Source: Coniochaeta sp. PMI_546
Lineage: Eukaryota; Ascomycota; Sordariomycetes; Coniochaetales; Coniochaetaceae
Assembly: GCA_021432605.1 (NCBI GenBank)
Contig: MU271145.1
Location: forward strand, 496,001-560,000
DNA length: 64,000 bases
Reading direction: 5' to 3'
In this document: in pieces, positions 48,975 to 60,388 of the stretch
Position numbering within the stretch: the first letter of the stretch is position 1
How the letters are laid out: the number at the start of each line of letters is the position of its first letter
Translations under genes and position numbers: made by a program
The notes under the pieces: generated by a model
Told to the model about the DNA's origin: nothing
What the model saw: the letters and a program-made list of their open reading frames with translations, nothing else
Databases searched by the model: none

Positions 48975-50624
48975 TCATGGCATATGTCTAGGCAAATGCT
49001 CCGCGAAGTACACATACCGCCCGTCTATAAATTGGAAGCCATTGCCCGAACTAACCCAGTCTGTCCTCGTCGTCCACCTTCTCTCACCCCTGAAGTCTCT
49101 AAAGTAGACATGGCCGTCCTTCACCTTCAGTTGAACCTGATATACAACCTTCTTTCCCTTCGAGCTCGACGAACTACCGATGCTAGCATCGGCTTGAATC
49201 AGGCGCTGTTGCTCTCCAACCGCTAATTCCTCGTCGGCTTCAGGGATCGCTGCGTCTCCTCCCTCGCCGCCCTCCTCGTCACCCTCCAGGGCGTCTTGAC
49301 CTTCGTCGGCGTAACCCTGTTCTTGAGACTGGTCTTCATAGGGACTCGCCGTAACTCGTGGATCTTCCAATGTTGCGCCTTTGGGAAGGTGCTTTGCGAC
49401 CAAGCCCGAGGTATTGTGACGAAAGAGGCGCCGCGCTTCTTGCCGCCAACTGTCGAGAGGAGGGTAGTCGGTACTGAAAGCCACATCACCGCAACCGGCC
49501 ATAAGGCATAGGCAAAAGAGCGACATCTTGACCGTTAGCCGTCCTGCTCCGTGCGATCCCCATGGAACGACTACATATTCTGGAGGTTGATACTCTGGAT
49601 TCATAGGGTTGTCGTCGAGGTACGAATGCGCACCGAACGAATCCAAAGACATCGCGTCCAAGCCCGACGATATATCCGTCTCTGCGGAGATGATCCTCTG
49701 ATGAGATGACGACTGTCGAGAAGGGCGACTTGTAGCCAAACCTTCACTCACTCTCTCTATAGAGATCCGTATGAGGACGAGATGTTTATCTGTAATGATA
49801 AAGCCATAACGGCACCCTGAGTGTACTGAATAGGTAGTAGCTTGTGAGAGAGGCAGCGACCACTGGTACCGTACTCGGACATCCGGCGATTTCTCCATCT
49901 TTGGTTGCCATTTCGCCGATAGCTTTGTATCGCCAGGAAGAAGACTCGAGTAGCAGCCCTCGTCCACCCGATTGCGCGAGACAAGGGCCCAATCCATCGA
50001 CCCGGCCCAGCTCCCTGGCCCAAGGTAGAACACCTCATCCAGTTTAAGAACCTCACTGGCACGTGCAAGGGCCCCGTTCACGACGGGAAACATGAATCTA
50101 GCAAGGAACAAATCTAAGGTATGCTCGTCCCAAATCTCAATGTCATACCCGGAAGCCATATCAATTGAGGGGGCCGTACTCCAACTCGCGTGGAGCACTT
50201 TATTGTATATCGACAGGAGGTTATCGTAGGTGAAGTCTTCCCACATTCGCCACTCGTTGACCGGTATCCAGCTGTTGTTGAATGTGTTCGAGCCTCCAGT
50301 CACATACCTAGAATCCAGATCTGGATTAGGCTTCACAAGGACGTCGAGGATTGTAGGGGCCATGTGGGCGAGCTGTGTGTGCTGGAAGGCTTTGCGACAA
50401 TACAAGCAATAAAAAGGGAGCAGAGATCTGCTAAACCAGTGCATCTTTATGTTCTCAATCCTTTCTGACTCGTCACATATCACAGCCTGCCCGGTGTATT
50501 GTCTCGTGTACTGTTTCATGCACTCTTTGTGGCGCCGACCTTCCTGTTGCAGGTCTTGCTGCATATTCTCCTGTACAGCATTGCAGCCACAAGAGGTTGA
50601 TGGGGTCATGGATCCATGAGCCAC
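48975..50624 (-). CDS. Fungal PD-(D/E)XK-nuclease-like protein
   Basis: Intronless frame of 549 residues; the likely start is the Met at 50363 (MAPTILDVLVKPNPDLDSRY), since the 87 residues before it (up to 50624) are Cys- and Gln-rich and out of character. The core has NNSWIPVNEWRMWEDFTYDN, then VFYLGPGSWAGSMDWALVS, then LLPGDTKLSAKW, then RYGFIITDKHLVLIRI, and VVPWGSHGAGRLTVKMSLF. An acidic residue (MDWALV) followed by strand-borne GDTK and a later hydrophobic strand is the pattern of PD-(D/E)XK folds, and this block is shared by a large group of uncharacterised fungal proteins. The tail is acidic (EGDEEGGEGGD) and ends in a beta-rich segment with WTTRTDWVSS. Nuclease activity is unproven. 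Head-to-head with the FTA2-like gene, about 190 bp apart. Confidence 0.65.
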   Translation of the reverse strand: MAHGSMTPSTSCGCNAVQENMQQDLQQEGRRHKECMKQYTRQYTGQAVICDESERIENIKMHWFSRSLLPFYCLYCRKAFQHTQLAHMAPTILDVLVKPNPDLDSRYVTGGSNTFNNSWIPVNEWRMWEDFTYDNLLSIYNKVLHASWSTAPSIDMASGYDIEIWDEHTLDLFLARFMFPVVNGALARASEVLKLDEVFYLGPGSWAGSMDWALVSRNRVDEGCYSSLLPGDTKLSAKWQPKMEKSPDVRVRYQWSLPLSQATTYSVHSGCRYGFIITDKHLVLIRISIERVSEGLATSRPSRQSSSHQRIISAETDISSGLDAMSLDSFGAHSYLDDNPMNPEYQPPEYVVVPWGSHGAGRLTVKMSLFCLCLMAGCGDVAFSTDYPPLDSWRQEARRLFRHNTSGLVAKHLPKGATLEDPRVTASPYEDQSQEQGYADEGQDALEGDEEGGEGGDAAIPEADEELAVGEQQRLIQADASIGSSSSSKGKKVVYQVQLKVKDGHVYFRDFRGERRWTTRTDWVSSGNGFQFIDGRYVYFAEHLPRHMP

Positions 50625-50817
50625 ACTCTTGGTATACCAGAGTCATTGGTCATGATCCACTTTGACCTACCCCGCGATGGTGGGTACCCCCACACCGAGA
50701 CCTTAGTGCCGGAAATACATTAGACCTTTTCTGCGTCGTTTCCACGCTTGTACGATAAGGTACGTCGGCCAACTCAGGAACCTCCTCCGACACAGCTATC
50801 AACCTTCACAACAGAAA

Positions 50818-51862
50818 ATGCCTCCCGAACGGCGTCGTCTGCCAGAATCGCCGTTTGTTAAGCATTGCAGAGAGGCTAACAAACGACCTTTTCTTGATGA
50901 GCAGCCCATGGTCGGCAGTCCTGACTGTTCGTGGCGTCATTTCCGTCGCCCACTATTAAGGAAGTGTCCTTTTGAGGCTGAGATTGAATTTGGAGAACAA
51001 CTTGGCTTCGGCATAGACGGAATAGTATGGAAAGTCAATATCGGCGGCCGTACCTTTGCTCTCAAAGTAGTAAGTCTTATGGCTTTATTCTCTTCCTTAC
51101 TTGCATCCTTACTCATCTTCTGATCTGCTCAAGTTTTGGGACAATGTAGTCCCCGGAGGACTTCGCTATTACGCGATCCAAAGGGAATGTCACAATCTCG
51201 CACTCCTTCAGATGATCCAATCGGCTGTCCTACAATCCAACGAACCCATCTATCTCAACCCTGACCCAAAAACATTCCAAGACGCAGTCGCCAACCTCCA
51301 GGCATTCTGTGCTGAAGGTCGGCAGAGGCAAAGATTCAGGAAAATGCCGGATGCCGCTCAGTATACCTCCACGCCGCGGATACGTGAGTGCTTTGGCTGG
51401 ACCACAGTCAACGGAAGTCAACTGTTTGCTCTGCCGTGGGGGAAGCGCCCCCCGGTTCACAGGTTCAAAAATGAGTTGCGCGCGCTACGACCAGATGAAG
51501 ACTATTTCGCCATCGTCTACGAGTTTATCCCCGAATGCGGCGGGGGGGCTTTGCCGGCTACGGCTGCTGACATACAATCTCAGCTGGACTTCTTTTGGTT
51601 GATTGGCTTCTGCTTCGTCCCGGTGATGCGGACGGAGGAATGGCACAGATTCGGACTGTTCATGGATATGTCCGATCTCGTATGCCCCTGGTCTGCGGGA
51701 TGGTCCAACATGGCATATAGACGGTTTGTTGTTTGCGATGACAGTATTGACAATGTCGACGGCACCGACAGTACTGACAACAACGGCGGCGACGGCAATA
51801 ACAGCTCGATCATGGCAAGAGTCCCCACTTCCCGGCGTGGACGGCATGGTCTTGTGGAGTGA
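50818..51862 (+). CDS. FTA2-like kinase-fold protein
   Basis: Exons 50818-51069 and 51134-51862 give 326 residues. The N-lobe of a kinase is clear: glycine loop LGFGIDGIVWKV (~62-73) and the ATP lysine in TFALKVFWDN (K83), with the splice falling right after it. Then RECHNLALLQMIQSAVLQS, IYLNPDPKTFQDAVANLQAF, PRIRECFGWTTVNG and DYFAIVYEFIPE. There is no HRD or DFG; the C-lobe is reduced to DMSDLVCPWSAGWS. That combination is how fungal genes annotated as kinetochore Sim4 complex subunit FTA2 look; the name is likely over-spread, and most members are probably pseudokinases of unknown role. The C-terminus has a low-complexity Asp/Asn/Gly/Ser stretch. Divergent from the PD-(D/E)XK-like gene. Confidence 0.75.
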
Positions 51863-52578
51863 CTGGCGTGGAGAGGGTGTGCGTTTCGACGCCGCATCGT
51901 TGCCGCGAGTTGATTCTGACGGTCTTCCTGCGTGGCGTGTCGAGGTAGGGTTGATGTGGGACGAGCAGTCAGGTTGTAGTTGTTGCCGATGGAATAATAG
52001 TTTTTAAAGACCTGTGCAATTGCCGGGAGGTATCGTAGGGTGGTAAGAATGACCCGTTTGTAGGCGCTGCGTTGGAGGGTGAGGTGAAGCACATGGTGGT
52101 GCTCACAATCGCTGGCATGGCCAACTCCATGTAGTGTGTTCCAGCCCAGACTAAACCACAATCAAGCACGTTTGTTTAGATTGATAGAAAGAATGAAGAC
52201 GCTCAAATTGCACTAACCTGGACGGCGAACCAGCAGTTGCAGTCCATTTGGCCGTAAATGTGGAACTTTTTCTGATGAACTAAGAATTTCAGGGGTTTGG
52301 GTCTAGAAATCACGTGCGAATACAGCCCTAACCCTGAGGACGGATGATTGTTGACACACAAGATCTGGCTGTGTAGAGAAACAAAGCTCCCCACCTCGCT
52401 CACACGGCGGGCCTGGAAGCGAGGAGACCACCATGTTGTCAGGAAGACTGAAATGAGGTTGTGCACAGGCGGGCTGTGGCATCCGGGCGAGCTAGAACAT
52501 ACGAGGAGCATCATCAACTCCAAATCACAGGTACACACAGTAATAAAACACGACTACAATAGCGTCGAGCCTCAAACT
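51863..52578. other. Convergent intergenic region
   Basis: Between the FTA2-like gene and the Ulp1-type protease gene. A protein-like open frame (51726-52007, plus) runs out of frame past the FTA2 stop; it is noted under rejected items. Confidence 0.4.
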
Positions 52579-55411
52579 TTATTGCGTAGGTAAGGAACTC
52601 TCCACCCCGATCCGCTTGGACCTGCGCGGCGTGGTTCTCAGTCGTACGTCGCCATTTTGAACAGCAGCCTTCAGTAAATCGACTAATGTAATAAGCATCA
52701 GCTCAGGTTGCAGCTTATCATCCCAACTACCAACGGCACGCCCATTCATCCGTCGGATGGCGTTCCGTATCACCATCAAGCCACAGGAGCTGCCGTCTTT
52801 TTGCTGGGGACAAGGCTTGGCTACAAGTTAGCATCCCGATCAGTCTCAAGGTTCGTGCTACTTACTGCTTCCTCGTATCCGAAGCCCAAGTCCTTGAATT
52901 CAGCCTGCGCGGGAATTAGCATGTATTGCACTGCTTGGATCGGTGATTCGTACCTCTACCGATTCTCTAATGCGAGTGCGTCCTGGCCTGCCGCGGATGG
53001 CATTCTTGGTTGCCATCGAGTTGTAATGGTATATCATCCCCGATTGTTCATTGATCTCAAGCAGCGTGAAGTGGCTCATGCCAATGTTTAAGGGGCAAAA
53101 ATATATTTGCTTTCCTTCATCGCCAATCGAACCTCGGTATTCGTCGATTTTCTTTCTCCAGCGGCCGAATGGACGTTCGATAGAGATGGTCTTGCCATCC
53201 TTTTCTTGATCCAGTGGGATGCTAAGCCCGTACTTCACACACGATGGCTTGTCCGTCAATTCCATAGCTGCAGCGATCAGCCACATGTCAAGCCACTTCC
53301 CGGGCCGAAGCCTGTCGAGTGAACCAAAGGTCAATTCCACGGAATCATGAACCATGAACGATTCAATTGGGTCCGAGTTGGCCTTATCGGACATCTGGTG
53401 TAGCATTGCAATCAAGCCGTCGACGTCGGCGTCCAAAGAGGCTTTCGGGACATGCTAAGGTTCATTATCAGCTACGCCCAAAACACAAAGAAGTCGAAGA
53501 TTGATTGTGACACCTACGGTCTCGAGGCCGAACTTGGCTTGCAATTCTGATACCTCCGCGTACGGCAAGATTTTGTTTGACGCGAGCGACGAGAGGAAGA
53601 GAGCTAGGTCCGTTCGACGGCCTTGGACGAGGATATTGACCTGCTCCTCCAATATACGCAGCAAAAGCTTTGTTCGCGAATCCGCTTGACATCCTTCAGA
53701 GAGTCTGCTCTCAAAGTCATGGTCTGTCATTTTCTGGTAGTCCCTGTTATCTCTGAAATTAGCACTGACATTCCTGTGAGCAATTAGCGCTTTACCAGAT
53801 CTTCCTTCGAAGAAGGATTCCGAAGCCGGCCTTGGATACCATGGTGCGTAATTTACGCCCTTTGTTGACTCTGTCGATGATCTGTCTCCTCCTTTGGGAT
53901 GTGACAGATTTTGAGATGCTGGCAGTCTGGTCCGCGGAACGTTCAATGCTCTCAAAATCCAGCTTTCTCCGCTTTGCCGGCTCTTCGTCTTGGAACGTCT
54001 TCTCTTTCAGGAGGGAGTCGAGGAATGGGGATGCTACACGTTTCCGCGGTTTCCCTTTCTTCGTCAGAGGTGGTTCATATAATGAAAGTTGAGCATCAAA
54101 CCAGGCTGCGGCACCCATATAGCTGATCATGTTCAATATCGTTAGTTTCTGAGAGCGAGCTTCGCCTACTTCGAGAAGACTGGCCCACATGTCGCCGGAC
54201 CAAGTTGTCGGATTTGCTGTCGTCCAAATTGCGCAGGGTCGTGCCACTTCCGTGCCTTTGGGCATCGTCCCAACACTGGCTTGCAGACTTTGGAGAATCG
54301 TGGCATGGGCTCCTTCAGGGACGTCATCCTGGGAACCACTCATTGCAAAGATGACGTCAATCATCTCACCAAGGAAGTCTGCGAAGTTGAATGCCTCGAT
54401 AAGAGGACCTGCCGGAGGGCTCTCTAGCAGAACGACGGAAAGGGACCCATCTACTCTCAGGACTTCCTCGGTTCTAGGGGATTTCTGCTCATATACGCCG
54501 ATTTGAGCCTCTGGTGTCGATCGTATGGCGTCCGGCTTGAACTGGTATTGTTCTTGTTCAATCGATGACGCGGTATGCATATGTTCCTTCGGATCTTTGA
54601 GATCCTTTGCCTGGGTCGGCGGGGGCATATCGTCCCTTAGGTTCCCTGCCTCTGGCGCCGATGTCGCATGCGCCTGCGGCTGCCCGTCCACAAGTTGCGC
54701 CGAGCGACCTTGTGCAGAGGGCATACCGTGGGCCATTGTAATCTCCTGCTCTAGCTTTGGGGTAGAACGGGGAGTTACGGAGTCATGGTCCAAGAAGACC
54801 AGACTCGCCCGGTGTGGAGATGCAGTAGAGGTCAGGTCGTGTTCGATGTTAGCCGCAGTCTTGTGGACGTGTGCCGGAGAATATTGGCTCTCCTCGACCA
54901 ATATGAGAGTAGGGAAACTATTTCCGTGGAAGGCAGTTGAAGGGGATGGAAGCTCACCCAATGGGTCGGGCCAGTCAATAAGATCGCTTGGTTCAGGAGG
55001 CTCCAGAGGTCCGCCTTCAGAAGTCGCTGGTCCACAAGTTGGTCCGGCCCTTGGCAGCTTGTCGCCTTCGGTTGGTATGAAATTTCCCTTGCCTTCCGCC
55101 TTGGACGGTTTAGGCGGACAATACGAAGGGTCCGATCTCTTTCTTCTTCGTGTCTGTCCGGAAGACGTCCCTGGCTCCTCGTCGTTCTCATCCTTGCTAC
55201 CTTCTTGAAGGTACCTTGGAATTTCCTCCGCGAGGAACCGGGCGACGTCAGGGGCCTTCTGGCACAAAGTTCGTACCGCGATAGAGTACTAAGGATGGCT
55301 GTTGGCCTTTATATTGCAAGATGTGGGAGTTTAGCTTACCTCAGGGAATATCTTAACCGAAGCCGCCCCGGAGACGAATTTTTCAAACAATTGCAGTTGA
55401 TCTTGAGCCAT
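52579..55411 (-). CDS. Ulp1-type (C48) cysteine protease with long disordered N-terminus
   Basis: Six exons (55411-55340, 55288-53796, 53743-53518, 53454-52954, 52904-52866, 52815-52579) give 855 residues. The start MAQDQLQLFEKFVSGAASVK is joined by a 51-bp intron to YSIAVRTLCQKAPDVARFLA. Residues ~45-500 are disordered, Pro/Ser/Glu-rich with short basic patches. The protease domain is at the end: WLDMWLIAAAMEL, IYFCPLNIGMSHFTLLEI (His725), MIYHYNSM (Asn742 where Asp is usual), and CPQQKDGSSCGLMVIRNAIR (Gln782, Cys788). C48 enzymes process SUMO or remove it from proteins; in fungi many lineage-specific copies exist, some linked to transposons. No transposase or terminal repeats are seen around this one. 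The third intron from the 5' end (53795-53744) had other possible borders; the one used keeps the frame. Confidence 0.8.
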
Positions 55412-57201
55412 CTCGATCGTGCAGTTAGGATGCTGGGAAGAGATAAGTTAACAAACCCAACGATTTTTGACATCTGGATTTGCTAGGAAATGAGGAGATA
55501 GAAAGTGAAGGCGTCCTAGCTTAAGTAGGGAACGTCAGGGAAGGGTGCTGGTACGTTGGCACTCCGCTGTATCCTTTCCGCCTGACTTCCTGCAGTCCGC
55601 CTTGAGGCCGTTCACATGAGAAGCGGCTGAGTGTTTCTAAACATAGCCTGCGATATCCTGAGGCGACCGGTCGTTGTGATCTCAAGCAAGTGTTAAAGTG
55701 GATCTTCGAGCTGATTTTGCTGGATGAGAAAGGATGCTCTGGGGCGAAGATCCTTGCGGGAGGTGTTGGGAAAGAGGCCATGCACGGTCGGTATGTGCAT
55801 TTCAGTGCTCTGGAGAACCGAAATGCCTCGTACTTCGCTGCCTTGGACACCAAATCTCCTTGAAGCAACGGCAGGACAACGGGCCTCCAGCGAGACGACC
55901 AACACTTCCACACCCCTTGTCGTACTTCCACCGGGGCCACAAAGTTGCAGACGCTGGTGTCATAATGAGTGAATGGTCATCATCTCTCCCTTTTATTACC
56001 GAGGCGGTCCGGGAGGTTGCGAACGGTCGCCCCAGTTCCGCAACGACACGGCACTCGTCACGGTCTGCCTCATCATCGAGGACACAACCTGCACGCAATT
56101 GACCGAGTATCATATATGCCCGGGACGCGGTATCCGCCACATGACTGGCCGACATACCTAACCTTGCTGGCGACGCAAACTCGCGTATCCACCATTCATG
56201 CCCCTATGCTCCTTTCTTCCTCCACATCGTACTACTAGCATCGAACGGCCCACTATCTGCGCATTGTCTGAACTCTACCATAGCCGCCCCGCTCAACCCT
56301 TCAACCCTTCGGGCCATTCTTGTCGGTTCTTGAGTGGTACGGACCTGCTAGGCTACATCTGCAACAGGGTTTGAAGCTCAGCTCATCGTGGTTGACGCTC
56401 GACCGCCAACCAATCTTGCCAAGGCCCCCCTGATGCTCCAAGCAATATCAGGAGAGTACCATTGCATGGGGCACACCTGAACAGCGGCCTCGCCCCGGTG
56501 ACATACGAATGGACGCACCATCATACACTTACACTGGTCAGACATAAGGCCGCTGAAGGTCCGGTAAGCTCCCTCCCATTGCCGTCAAGGGGCCACGACA
56601 ACGTCAACCCACCATCCTGTAAAGGACATCCGGTGCTTCAATCTCCAATCATCTGGACATTGAGTCTTTGTTGGTTATGACTCCGGGATGTCTCATGCTT
56701 TCATTGGGCCGTAACAATCAATGGAAGCCGAGGTGTACCAACTGGCCGTCTGTCTTGCAGGAGATATTCTCAGCCAGGCCCATGCCGGTCTTGACTTGTG
56801 GCCAGCGGCTGGATATCTCAGTACGAGCAACACAGCGCTCCATGACGGAGTCAGTCATCTATTGGCCAGCACACACCGTGTTGGTGAACTTCATGCACAT
56901 GCGGCGGCAGCGCGAGGCAGAATGGACGGCGCGAGTCCGCACCTGACGATCTGCCTCGTCATGCCTTTCGTGGCACCTGAGGCACCCTTGACTACACTTC
57001 CTTGGAGCCTCCTCATGGTTATGGAGGTTTCGGCAGTCTGGCTGTGGATATAAATCCCTGTATGTCTCTGTCCATTGCCCTCTGCTACGGGATAGAACTC
57101 AGGCTCTCCTTGCACGCTTTTCTGCCACTTACTGAGGCTTCTGAGCTCCGTCACCGACTCTATCTCCGAAGGTTGCCTTCCTGAGTTCCGATCCAAGAAC
57201 A
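55412..57201. other. 1.8-kb stretch without a supportable gene
   Basis: Starts with the Ulp1-type gene promoter. Overlapping open frames around 55.7-56.1 kb and 56.7-57.1 kb disagree in frame and lack motifs or introns. The part around 56700-57050 looks somewhat protein-like in two frames at once and could be a decayed gene; I cannot name it. Confidence 0.4.
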
Positions 57202-57783
57202 ATGAGTTTGATTAGAAGTTCTCCAAATGCTTCTAGCACCATGGATATCCATGGAAGCACGGAAAGCACTGAAGACGAAATAGTCGTCCATCTCGATCGG
57301 TGTATGAGTATTGAACTTCTTCACGTTTTCTTGAAGCTCCCAAAGCTAACCATAACCATAGACAACCCCACCAAATACGACTCGGTGAGACGGGTGATTA
57401 TCGACGATAGTGGCAGGTTAAGGCCTGTCTTCTGGTGTCCACTTGATCAGGACGTCTGGTGGAAATTCGGGGAGCTGGACACGGCGGATGAGTTGGGGAT
57501 GTGCAGCAGTTTCTGGGACAACGGCGGTTGGGAGGGCGTATTTTCGAATAACCCAGGGGCAATACACACCCCACGTGCGTCTCTTGGTGAATCCCGACCC
57601 GTTGGTGTTACAGGTATGGTCAGGAGTGGGGAAGAGCTTATGGTTCGTGTGAAGGTGCAAGTGGCGAAGGTTGTGCCGTGGACGGAAGTGGAACGAGTGT
57701 GGTGCCTGCGAAAGATGGTTCAAGACTACCTCAAGAGCCACCGATTTGGAGACCTACTAGATGTGGGACCTAACAGTCTCTAA
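57202..57783 (+). CDS. Hypothetical protein
   Basis: Exons 57202-57301 and 57362-57783, using a 60-bp intron with a gtatga donor, gctaac branch and atag acceptor, give 173 residues. Removing it joins EIVVHLDR to YNPTKYDSVRRVIIDDSG, which reads better than the 20 intron-coded residues; since the intron is a multiple of three without a stop, the unspliced frame is also open. The protein has Trp-rich patches (VFWCPLDQDVWWKF, CSSFWDNGGWEGVF) and a beta-like KVQVAKVVPWTEVERVW near the end. No signal peptide, membrane span or recognised domain. It stands alone between a gene-free stretch and the ferric reductase-like gene. Confidence 0.55.
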   Translation: MSLIRSSPNASSTMDIHGSTESTEDEIVVHLDRCMSIELLHVFLKLPKLTITIDNPTKYDSVRRVIIDDSGRLRPVFWCPLDQDVWWKFGELDTADELGMCSSFWDNGGWEGVFSNNPGAIHTPRASLGESRPVGVTGMVRSGEELMVRVKVQVAKVVPWTEVERVWCLRKMVQDYLKSHRFGDLLDVGPNSL

Positions 57784-58057
57784 GACAAAGCGGCACCTTA
57801 TCATGGAATATTCGTGGAATATTCACTCCCACGCTTTACACCTAGATTAATGCAAACATACATTTGTGTTGTGACCTCGAGAAAGATATATGGACTGCCA
57901 ATATGTAGCCTCACGACTCTTTGGGTATTAATCAACAGTGAGTTCCGCCCGTAATATTCCTTTGCCACTCTATCCGCTCACTCCGGCGCAGAGGCCGTAC
58001 AGAAGAAGTGAAGTGTCCTCCAGATCCTTGCTGGTTTATGTAGTGTGCTATCAAACA

Positions 58058-59889
58058 TCAGACAACATGTAAACGAACGTTATCGTCATAGCTCTCAGGA
58101 CGCTCGGGCCGTCGGGCTCTCCTTCTGAGACGCATCGTGGGGGCAGCTGGCGATCTGGAGCTCGGCTTATTGGCGCCATAACTCGGTCGGTATTCAGCTT
58201 CCACAAATTCTATAGGCCAGCTCTTTGAGGTGTTGCGAATCACCGAGGCTCTCCTCTCATCCGTGAATAGACGGTCACCACATGCTGCAATAGTTAGTAC
58301 AGACCAAAGCGAAGGGAGGGGTCCCATACCAACAACGATGCACTTGCCTGGCAAGAGGACCTCATGGCTCAATGACTTCTCGAACGAGAACGGGACCTCC
58401 GCCTCGGCCACCGTTTGGTCTGGCTTGGGATAGACGGCGGACCAGTGAGGGTGTTCCTCGAAGGGAGGATTCTTCCTTCGCTCACTGGGATAGATGCACC
58501 AGACAAGTAACATCAAACCCCTCGGATCGAGGTCCTGGAGGGCTCTAAGCTGGTCGGCGACCCATAGTTCCTGATCATTGTGCTCCAACCTCCACAAGAG
58601 GTCAACGCGGCGCGTGGAGTCCCGGAATACAGGTGCGGTGTTCAGGTCGGTGGCTAAGCCGATGGTGGGATCTGAGTTCGAGTCAAACTGGCTGCGGATG
58701 GAGTCGTCGTGGTTTTTGCGTGCTGCTAAGTGCAGCGCCATAGGAAGAACAGACACTATGCCCATCCCTTTAGCCGTAAGGATCACAGTCTCGTACTCAT
58801 GAAGTCGCAAATCCTGTCCGTAGGGACCGTCCAGCAATACCCTGTCGCCTGCCTTGATTGTTCCGAGCATTCGCAGATACCGGCTCTGCTGTCCTGCGAG
58901 AATGTGGAAATCAGTTGTCTTGCCAGTGACAGTTTGCTTCGCGTCGCTCCACAGCATCATGACCGCGCTGCTGCGTAGCAGGTCGTAGTTGAAATATGAG
59001 CCTGGAAGGTAGATGTAGAAATAACTGCCCGGGAATGTGGATACGGGCCGTTGTGTTCTAAGCCACAACCGGGTTACATGCTCATCCTCGTCAGTCCACT
59101 TCTCCATCACAGTGACTGCACGCCAGCGTGCAAAAACACGATAGACGTGTGATAGAAGCCATAAGCCGCAGGCGACAAAGACGAGCACCTCGTGCAAGTA
59201 GCTCTGCACGAGCAGGACATGCCAGACCAAACCTGTCATTCCGGCGACATAGAGAATGCGGTGCACGCCACGAAAGGCCCCTCCCAATTTGCGTCTCGCG
59301 TACGGCACAGACAAAATGAGGAGGGCTAGAAAGCTGGCTGCCGCCTGGAATCTAAATGTTAGCTCAGGACAGTCTCAGCGAGGAAAGGGCGACTCACAAT
59401 GCAGCCAGATATGGCGATGGGATCAAAGGCGTGGCGCTGCGCCGCGGAAATGGAACCGAAGACGGCGTGGACCAAAGCTTCGACGACCGCTATGCGGCCC
59501 ATCCAGTAATGGGCAACGTAGTACGAGGGGCGAGACACCCCAATGACATCGGCGATGCGGTTCGTCCGGCCTCCGAGCAGCAACGGAATCAAGTTGATGG
59601 TAGAGGCCAGCACCGTGCTGCTGGCGATAGTTGCTCCTCTTGTGGCTTGCATAGCCACTGCGGCGCCATTGCCGCCGATGTACAGTAACAGCAGAAAAAG
59701 TTCAAGACCGGTATAGCCGTTGAAGAAGTGTAGGCGGGTGAAGCCTTGAATGCGCTGGTACCGGAGCTTGGCAATGTTGGAGTGGAAGCGGGGTACAATG
59801 TGCCGTCGGAACAAGCCGTAGAAGCGCGGCAGTACCGCCACGGCCCACAGGGCGCTGAAGCCGATAGAGTAATATGCGAAGGCGTCCAT
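58058..59889 (-). CDS. Ferric reductase / NADPH oxidase-like membrane protein, variant
   Basis: Exons 59889-59398, 59344-58330 and 58284-58058 give 577 residues; the last intron (45 bp, tactaac branch) keeps the frame if retained. The ferric-reductase transmembrane domain has spans such as LFLLLLYIGGNGAAVAM and LVWHVLLVQSYLHEVLV, and heme-ligand histidines in VAHYWMGRIAVVEALVHA and in HRILYVAG / LVWH. The FAD and NADPH part follows: VTRLWLRTQRP, FPGSYFYIYLPG, then AGDRVLLDGPYGQDL and TAKGMGIVSVLPMALHL. The usual HPF FAD motif (here RSSAVMMLWS) and the GGTGI-type NADPH loop (here AKGMGI) are altered, so cofactor use may differ. It ends CIVVACGDRLFTDERR and WPIEFVEAEYRPSY, then a basic tail. 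Family members move electrons across the membrane to reduce Fe3+/Cu2+ or oxygen. Confidence 0.85.
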
Positions 59890-60388
59890 CATGCATGCAC
59901 ACACTAAGCAGCTTTTTGGATTTTTGCAATGCAGCAGACCTCGAGAAGCTCATCTATGCTTTTCTACAGCTCGGTTGCACACGATTTGTCGCAACGCATT
60001 CTCGTTTCCGGCCCCGGACACCCCAGTCCCCGTTCTGGCAATCCTAGGCGCTTCGCTTTTTCGTTCAAGTCCCTCCAGACCCCTTGCGCGTCTAATATGG
60101 GCCGAAAGGGAACCAACAACGCGCAGAAGCGCTGATGCAAATCCGCCACCCCGCCCCGGCGTCTAGAGAGCTTGTCCAGTGAACTCGTCAACAGCTTGCC
60201 GTGAGTATGGCTAGGGTCCAGCTTGTCTCCTCCCAAGTATAAAGCAGGAATCCGTCGCCTGATTTCGTATAATGTCTCAAGTGCTACCAGCGTCTCACTT
60301 TTGCACCAATTATACTCTATTTTAGGTTTACCTGCCAGCACTACTCTCGTGATACCCTCCAAGCTTAGCTTTGTCCGCGTCACTCATC
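59890..60388. promoter_or_regulatory. Divergent intergenic region
   Basis: Shared promoter region of the ferric reductase-like gene (minus) and the second MADS-like gene (plus). Open frames here lack protein features. Confidence 0.45.

Noticed and set aside
51726-52007. Open frame past the FTA2-like stop with protein-like end (WSDWRGEGVRFDAA)
   Set aside because: It is out of frame with the FTA2-like exon and I found no intron joining the two; it could be an old C-terminal extension, but is not supported.
54525-55208. Plus-strand open frame of 227 codons
   Set aside because: Antisense to the disordered part of the Ulp1-type protease; no motif of its own.
56668-57053. Two overlapping plus-strand frames that look partly protein-like
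   Set aside because: Neither has introns, motifs or a good start; may be a decayed gene but cannot be identified.
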